This document shows, piece after piece, positions 7,808 through 12,310 of a stretch of DNA of 12,310 nucleotides (position 1 is its first letter; each line of letters starts with the position of its first letter). The translations under genes and the position numbers were made by a program. The DNA is from an uncultured Bacilli bacterium (GTDB taxonomy: Bacteria > Bacillota_I > Bacilli_A > RF39 > UBA660), in contig CANRCO010000029.1 in assembly GCA_947629125.1 (NCBI GenBank), positions 1-12,310 of the forward strand, in the 5' to 3' direction. The notes under the pieces were generated by a model that saw nothing but the letters and a program-made list of their open reading frames with translations, searched no databases and had not been told where the DNA came from.

Positions 7808-9440
7808 ATGGGCAAAATAGCGATTCGGGGGGGGGTTATTTAACCAACGAAGTAAAGGATTTACTTTGGTTGAGTTATTAGCTGTAATAGTAATAGTAGG
7901 TATACTAGCAACAGTTGGAGTAATAGCAGTAACAAATATTATAAGTAATAGTGAAAACAAATCTCTAGTAGAAGAAGGATTGAACCTTGCTGCAGCAGGT
8001 AGATATGCCTATGAAAATAACGAAAATTTATCGAATAAAAGTATGGTATGTATCAGTTTAGAAACATTAAATGAAACAGGTTATTATGAAAAAGGAAAAT
8101 CAGAAGATTATTATGGTTCAGTGTTAATAACTAATAATGGTTCTAAAATAACTATAAAATTTTGGATAAATAATAAAGATAATGAAAAAGCTATAGAGGG
8201 AGCAAATTTAACAGCAACAGAAGATAATGTATCAGCGCCAAAAATTACTAATTGGGATTTAACTCAAACCAAAAACAATGGTAGTTTTTGTAATTTAACC
8301 CAAGCCGAATTAGATAATTTAAAGAATTCTGGTAGCATTCCAGGTAGTGGCGATTTAAATGAATATACTGGTGATAAAATAACCATAAACTTAAATGTAG
8401 AGAACCCAAATATAAATAATGATATAACAGGATTAGAATGTAATAATAAAAAAGAAGAATGTCCAGTATGTCCACCAAGTGGCGGTAGTGGAACTGGAAC
8501 CTCTTGTACACCATATGAATATCAAAATACTCAAATTTCAAGCATTACAGATACAAGTAAAAATTATTTAGTATTTAAAGATGATTGTAATTATAATACT
8601 TTATTTAGATATATAGGAACACAAGATGTAGAATTAGCAAATGGAACTCATGAAAATTTAAGAAAATTAGTTCAAGATGATTGGGCAACTAACTTTCAAG
8701 CTGGTTTTGATGATATTGATCATTATCAAATTTACAACACTAAATATACAGTACCTCAGTATACAGGTTATAATACTTCTGGTAAATATGTAGTATCAGG
8801 TATTAACGGGGATAATCGTAGTCTAAGTACAGTATATGGAGATAGAGATTACTGTTATAATTTTTATGGTTCAGGCAATGCAATATTAAAAGATGGTGGA
8901 GCTTTATATCAAGCCTTAAATAAAACTTATATAGATTTTTTAAAAAATAGTGCAGGAGTAAATACTGATAAAATCCCAACAATTCATTGGTTACAACCTG
9001 TAAGATGTATTACAGATTGTGAGGGCTATTCTTATAAACAAAGTTATTATGATAAATGTGTATCTCAGTGTGTTAATGCTCATACACCAGATCTTATTGA
9101 GTATTCATTTGGTCAGCCCGTAACTAACCCTCAAACGGCTCAAGTAGCCATAATGACTGTCGATGAATTTAATAATAATTCTTGGATTAATAAAAATACT
9201 GTTAATGAATTGTTATTTGATGCTTGGTGTAAGCCTGCAGTAAACGGTGGTAGTCGTACATGTCAAGGGACATGGGCATATTACCCATCTAGTAATAAAG
9301 TAGAACATAACGGTCTATGTTATGGTGCATATTTTAGACCAACATTTTATATATCAAATGATACAAAAATATATGCGCCAAAAGATGTAGCTCAAAATCA
9401 ATGGGGAAGTAAAGACCATCCATATATAATTGTTCAATAG
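7808..9440 (+). CDS. Prepilin-type surface protein 2 (phase OFF as sequenced)
   Basis: GAGGT ahead of ATG 7808 is a good ribosome binding site, but with nine Gs at 7827-7835 the frame reads MGKIAIRGGVI and stops at TAA 7841. Removing one G (or adding two) joins it to the long frame ending at TAG 9438-9440, giving 543 residues. The restored leader MGKIAIRGGLFNQRSKG precedes G17|FTLVE. No usable start exists upstream in the long frame (TAG at 7818). The TTG at 7866 lies inside the FTLVE motif and lacks a ribosome binding site. The downstream 524 codons are undamaged, which argues for reversible switching rather than decay. The N-terminal third is nearly identical to protein 1, including the CPVCPP/GSG linker. 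The C-terminal domain alternates shared blocks with variable segments of different sequence and cysteine content, and the ending (QWGSKDHPYIIVQ) is the same. Confidence 0.85.
7827..7835 (+). repeat. G9 tract, prepilin gene 2 (OFF length)
   Basis: Nine Gs start 19 nt after the A of ATG 7808. Eight Gs would read CGG GGG GGG TTA and enter the long frame; nine give a 11-codon peptide. Confidence 0.9.
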
Positions 9441-9452
9441 AAAATAAAGATT

Positions 9453-9480
9453 AGAATGAGATTGAAATATCTCATTTTTT
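9453..9480 (+). terminator. Terminator after prepilin gene 2
   Basis: Same hairpin as after gene 1: AATGAGAT (9455-9462) with ATCTCATT (9469-9476) followed by Ts to 9480. The next -35 box begins at 9482. Confidence 0.8.
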
Positions 9481-9481
9481 C

Positions 9482-9510
9482 TTGTAAATTACTTTATTTT
9501 CTGTTATAGT
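9482..9510 (+). promoter_or_regulatory. Promoter of prepilin gene 3
   Basis: TTGTAA (9482-9487), 17-nt spacer, TATAGT (9505-9510), extended by TG at 9502-9503. Confidence 0.7.
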
Positions 9511-9535
9511 TGATATAGTAGAAAAGAGGTATAAA

Positions 9536-11282
9536 ATGGGCAAAATGACAAATCGGGGGGGGGTTATTTAACCAACGAAGTAAAGGATTCACTTTGGTTG
9601 AATTGTTGGCTGTTATTGTAATAGTAGGAATTCTAGCAACAGTTGGAGTAATAGCAGTAACAAATATTATAAGTAATAGTGAAAACAAAGCTTTAGTAGA
9701 AGAAGGATTAAACCTTGCTGCAGCAGGTAGATATGCCTATGAGAATAATGATAATTTAGCTGGAAGTAATAAAGTATGTATCAGTTTAGAAACATTAAAT
9801 GAAACAGGTTATTATGAAAAAGGAAAAAGTGAAGATTATGCAGGTTCAGTATTAATAACGAATAATGATGGAAAAATAACAACAACCTTTTGGATAAATA
9901 AAGAAAATAGTAAATATATTGAAGGAGCTAGCTTAACAGCAACAGAAGATAATGTAATAAAAGAAACAAAATTAAAATACGAAAATAAAGAAAGTTTAAA
10001 TAACGGTTCATTTTGTAATTTTAAAACGGATGCCGAAAAAAATAGTGTCAATGTTGGAACAAAAGATAATTTAGATGAGTATGATGGAAAAACTCCAATA
10101 AGCATAACAGTAAATGATGATTCTAATTTAAATATAAATGTTCAAAATATAACTTGTAGAACTGATTCTGAAAGTGGGAACTGCCCTAATCAATCTGGAG
10201 ATGTACCAGATACAACTAAACCACAAAATCCAGCAAATATACCAACAACAGGAACTAATAAAAATGAACCAAGAAATTATTTAGTATTTGCCAATGATAG
10301 TGATCATAATTTATTTAGAAAAATTGACATAAAAACAATGAATACAAAGCAAGATAATGGAACAACAAAGAATATAAGTAATTTAATTCAAATAGTTCAA
10401 AATAATTATGCTAGTATCAAACAAATGGGTTATTTAAAGAGTAAATATACTAATTTCAATACTTATGATTATTTAGACTATTATAGCAATGCCTTTACTT
10501 CTTTTGATATAAATGATCCTGAAACAAAAGTAGTTGCAAATATTCATGGTAATATAGATTATAAAAAATCAAAATCTACAACAAATACTGTAGGAGCTGA
10601 TTTATATATAGCTTTAACTAAAGAAGAAGGAAATGAAGAGTCATATATTAAATACTTAAAATCAGTGGGTATCAACATAGCTCATAATTATATTCCTCGA
10701 GTAGAATGGAAACAGAAAAGATGTTATATTTATCAAACAGATACTAAACGTACCCAAATTGTATATGGGGAATATTTTTCTTTTATTAAGCCAAATCTTT
10801 ATTCAAATTGTGGAACAGTAATTGGAGGATATACTAGTGAAGATAAATCTGTAACAGCTTATAATGGCTATGGTGATAATTTTGGTGCAATTGGTATTTT
10901 GTCAATTGATGATTATATTAACACTGTAAGTGAAGATGTAAAAAATTTTGGAGTTTATAAATGGCTAGATAATCATTGGTTAACTAAAGGAGAATCTGAA
11001 TTATTATTTGATATTGGAGGATGTGACGCAAAAGAATGTGATGGTAATAGTTTTGTTATTGGAAAAGTTCTTAATAATGTAACAACTGGAGTAGGACTTA
11101 CACAAGTATTTATTTATGAAGATCCAGGTATTGGTAATGTTTCTTATTATAAATATCAAGTGGGTCATATTCGTCCATCATTCTTCTTAACTCCTGACAA
11201 AAATAAAATATATCCACCTAAAGGAATAACTCAAAGTCAATGGGGAACAAAAGACCATCCATATATAATTGTTCAAGAATAG
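9536..11282 (+). CDS. Prepilin-type surface protein 3 (phase OFF as sequenced)
   Basis: With nine Gs at 9555-9563 the ATG at 9536 reads MGKMTNRGGVI and then TAA. One G fewer opens 581 residues ending at TAG 11280-11282. The restored leader MGKMTNRGGLFNQRSKG leads to G17|FTLVE and a hydrophobic helix. The upstream part of the long frame has a TGA at 9546, so no other start can rescue it. The first 95 or so residues resemble proteins 1 and 2. After that it diverges strongly: the CPVCP and Gly/Ser linker are replaced by a Pro/Thr-rich stretch (VPDTTKPQNPANIPTTGT), and the C-terminal domain keeps only the conserved skeleton. That skeleton is NYLVFANDS, an IPRVEWKQ block matching IPxIHWLQ, GAIGILSIDDY matching VAIMTVDEF, SELLFDIGGC, and the ending QWGTKDHPYIIVQE. 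It is the most diverged member of the array. Confidence 0.85.
9555..9563 (+). repeat. G9 tract, prepilin gene 3 (OFF length)
   Basis: Nine Gs start 19 nt after the A of ATG 9536, preceded by AAATC as in the ligase gene. Eight would open the frame. Confidence 0.9.
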
Positions 11283-11345
11283 TAAAGATAAATAGACATT
11301 GAAAGTACTAATTAAAATTAAATGAAGATAATGTTATGATTTATC

Positions 11346-11377
11346 GAATAAGATTGAAAAAAATCTTATTCTTTTTT
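11346..11377 (+). terminator. Terminator after prepilin gene 3
   Basis: A perfect 10-bp stem, GAATAAGATT (11346-11355) and AATCTTATTC (11362-11371), is followed by six Ts. It is related in layout to, but differs in sequence from, the terminators after genes 1 and 2. Confidence 0.85.
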
Positions 11378-11387
11378 ATTTAGAAGT

Positions 11388-11415
11388 TTTACAACTAAAT
11401 TAAAGATGTTATAAT
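11388..11415 (+). promoter_or_regulatory. Possible promoter of a minigene before the ligase
   Basis: TTTACA (11388-11393), a 16-nt spacer and a consensus TATAAT (11410-11415) extended by TG at 11407-11408. Transcription would cover a six-codon frame and possibly run into the ligase gene. Confidence 0.55.
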
Positions 11416-11439
11416 TAAAATATCTTATATGGTGATAAA

Positions 11440-11460
11440 ATGAAAATAGATACAACTTAA
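11440..11460 (+). CDS. Six-codon minigene or gene remnant (MKIDTT)
   Basis: GGTGAT precedes an ATG that reads MKIDTT then TAA. It lies behind a good extended -10 promoter and in front of an inverted repeat. It could be a leader peptide or the stump of a deleted gene. Its translation is unproven. Confidence 0.25.
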   Translation: MKIDTT

Positions 11461-11463
11461 ATT

Positions 11464-11488
11464 TTGAATTAAATCTCTTTTAATTTAA
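11464..11488 (+). other. Inverted repeat abutting the ligase promoter
   Basis: TTGAATTAAA (11464-11473) and TTTAATTTAA (11479-11488) form a 10-bp stem with one G-T pair and a 5-nt loop, ending one base before the -35 box. No T run follows, so it is either a weak terminator or an operator-like site. Confidence 0.35.
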
Positions 11489-11517
11489 TTGCAAATGAAC
11501 AATTAATTAGATATAAT
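11489..11517 (+). promoter_or_regulatory. Promoter of the ATP-grasp ligase gene
   Basis: TTGCAA (11489-11494) and a consensus TATAAT (11512-11517) are separated by 17 nt, a near-ideal vegetative promoter. The gene can therefore be transcribed while translationally OFF. Confidence 0.75.
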
Positions 11518-11542
11518 TAAATTATTAGAGAGGTAAGGAACT

Positions 11543-12310
11543 ATGAATCGAAATGTAAATCGGGGGGGGGTATTTTAATAAACAAATAGAATACCTTAAC
11601 CAAATTGCCAAAAATCAAAATACAGATTTTACTGTCTTGATAATTGGCAGCGATATTAATGCTTATTATATGGCCCGCTGCTATTATGAATTAAAACATC
11701 AAAAAGCTATAGTATTAGCTAAAGAGAAATTAGCATTTACTCATTATTCAAAGATTCTTAAAATAATTTATAATAATGATATTTGGCATGAAAAACAATT
11801 TATTAATTGTTTAAATGCTATTGCTAAAAATATTTCTATTAAAAAAATATTACTTATAAGTAGTAATGAAACTTATGCTAAATTTATTATTAAAAACAAA
11901 GAAAAGTTAAATAAAAAATATATTTATAATTATCCTAATTTAAAAACGTTTTTGAGTTTGATTGATAAAAAGAAATTTTACAATAATTATAAAAATATTT
12001 TAGATTTACCAAAAACTGTAACTTGTAAAGTTGATAAAATATTGATTCAAGCGTTAAAAATAAAATATCCTTTGATTATTAAACCTGCTGATGTTATAAG
12101 TTATAATCATTTAGACTTTTTAGGAAAATGTAAAATATATAAAATAAATAATAGGCAAGAATTAAATAAAACCATAACAATATTAAAAAAGAGTGGTTAT
12201 GAAAAAGATTTGATAATTCAAGAGTATATTCCTGGAGATGATTCTCATTTATTTGATTCAGTTGTTTATGTTTCGCAAAATCATCAAGTAGAATTTATTT
12301 CTTTTGCTCA
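11543..12310 (+). CDS. ATP-grasp ligase, D-aspartate ligase/carboxylate-amine ligase-like (phase OFF, 3' end outside window)
   Basis: The ATG at 11543 follows GAGAGG and AAGGA ribosome-binding sequences. With nine Gs it reads MNRNVNRGGVF and stops at TAA 11576. With one G fewer an uninterrupted frame of 255 residues reaches the window end. That protein has a pre-ATP-grasp Rossmann-like domain (VLIIGSDINAYYMARCYYE, about 31-49), a DKKKFY segment (141-146), the ATP-binding lysine context YPLIIKPA (175-182) and LIIQEYIPGDDS (223-234). This order and the GSD-N-Y-MAR motif resemble D-aspartate ligases that add a residue to the peptidoglycan stem, and related ligases acting on capsule or cell-wall substrates. 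It would act in the cytoplasm. The catalytic C-terminal part is out of view, so the substrate is open. Family confidence is good; precise function is low. Confidence 0.75.
11562..11570 (+). repeat. G9 tract, ATP-grasp ligase gene (OFF length)
   Basis: Nine Gs start 19 nt after the A of ATG 11543, preceded by AAATC. Eight Gs open the frame; nine or ten stop it within 16 codons. Confidence 0.9.

Larger units (their letters stand above)
7638..7818 (+). repeat. 181-bp perfect direct repeat, copy 1
   Basis: Identical to 9366-9546. It covers the last 25 codons of a prepilin gene, its terminator, the next promoter, ribosome binding site and the first 11 bases of the next gene. The spacing of 1,728 bp is one gene unit. 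Confidence 0.9.
9366..9546 (+). repeat. 181-bp perfect direct repeat, copy 2
   Basis: Identical to 7638-7818, 1,728 bp apart. It spans the end of prepilin gene 2 to the first codons of prepilin gene 3. Confidence 0.9.

Noticed and set aside
7866..7868. TTG as the start of prepilin protein 2 (and the TTG at 9594 for protein 3)
   Set aside because: These codons lie inside the FTLVE processing motif and would remove the leader and cleavage site. They have no ribosome binding site. The real start is the ATG before the G tract.
7766..7960. Minus-strand frames antisense to the pilin N-termini (also 9494-9688, 6556-6819, 8248-8541, 9836-10105)
   Set aside because: They mirror the conserved pilin coding sequence, repeat only because the pilins repeat, and lack start signals.
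7808..9440. Prepilin genes 2 and 3 as dead pseudogenes
   Set aside because: Each has one frame defect, located exactly in a hypermutable tract, with over 500 clean codons after it plus intact promoter and ribosome binding site.
6058..11377. CRISPR array, insertion sequence or prophage as the source of the repeats
   Set aside because: Repeats are gene-sized with coding content. There are no short spaced repeats, transposase, terminal inverted repeats or integrase in view.

Overview
The window is very AT-rich DNA that looks like a low-GC Gram-positive (Bacilli/Mollicutes-related, probably an uncultured host-associated lineage). The basis is the codon use, Shine-Dalgarno-led genes, a cysteine-free S4 protein of the Bacillus type and the adjacent M16-like pair ymfF-ymfH. 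Tryptophan is always TGG and no reading frame contains an in-frame TGA, so the standard bacterial code fits. Species cannot be named from the sequence alone.

Layout. (1) Positions 2-1273 are the 3' part of a gene for a large, probably secreted protein, closed by a clear terminator. (2) Positions 1364-5041 are a housekeeping block: an HD-domain dGTPase-like hydrolase, then the abutting M16 pair ymfF and ymfH. (3) rpsD (ribosomal protein S4) converges on them from the minus strand and shares a bidirectional terminator. (4) The 430-base gap upstream of rpsD holds the rpsD promoter and leader and, on the same strand, a candidate structured small RNA of about 97 nt with its own promoter and terminator. 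(5) Positions 6058-11377 are three tandem, separately promoted genes for prepilin-type proteins. (6) From 11543 to the window end is the 5' part of an ATP-grasp ligase gene resembling D-aspartate ligase/carboxylate-amine ligases.

The main result is a set of four phase-variable genes. The three prepilin genes and the ATP-grasp gene each carry a run of exactly nine G residues 18-19 nt after the A of the ATG, in DNA where long G runs are otherwise absent. As sequenced, the first prepilin gene is in frame (ON). The second and third prepilin genes and the ligase are out of frame (OFF) but otherwise intact, and losing one G would restore each. The spacer between ATG and tract is 18 nt in the first gene and 19 nt in the other three, so at equal tract length the first gene is wired opposite to the rest. 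In the pilins the tract lies in the leader peptide removed by prepilin peptidase, so its length does not alter the mature protein. The ligase shares almost the same leader peptide (NRGG-Y/L-FN) although its protein is unrelated.

The pilins are mosaics: conserved blocks alternate with unrelated variable segments, and a perfect 181-bp direct repeat spans the end of one unit through the start of the next. Together this reads as a surface-variation locus in which slipped-strand mispairing switches genes on and off and recombination between copies reshuffles them. A cell-wall or surface-modifying ligase appears to be under the same kind of switch. The function, the ON/OFF states in a population and any link to the small RNA are inferences.
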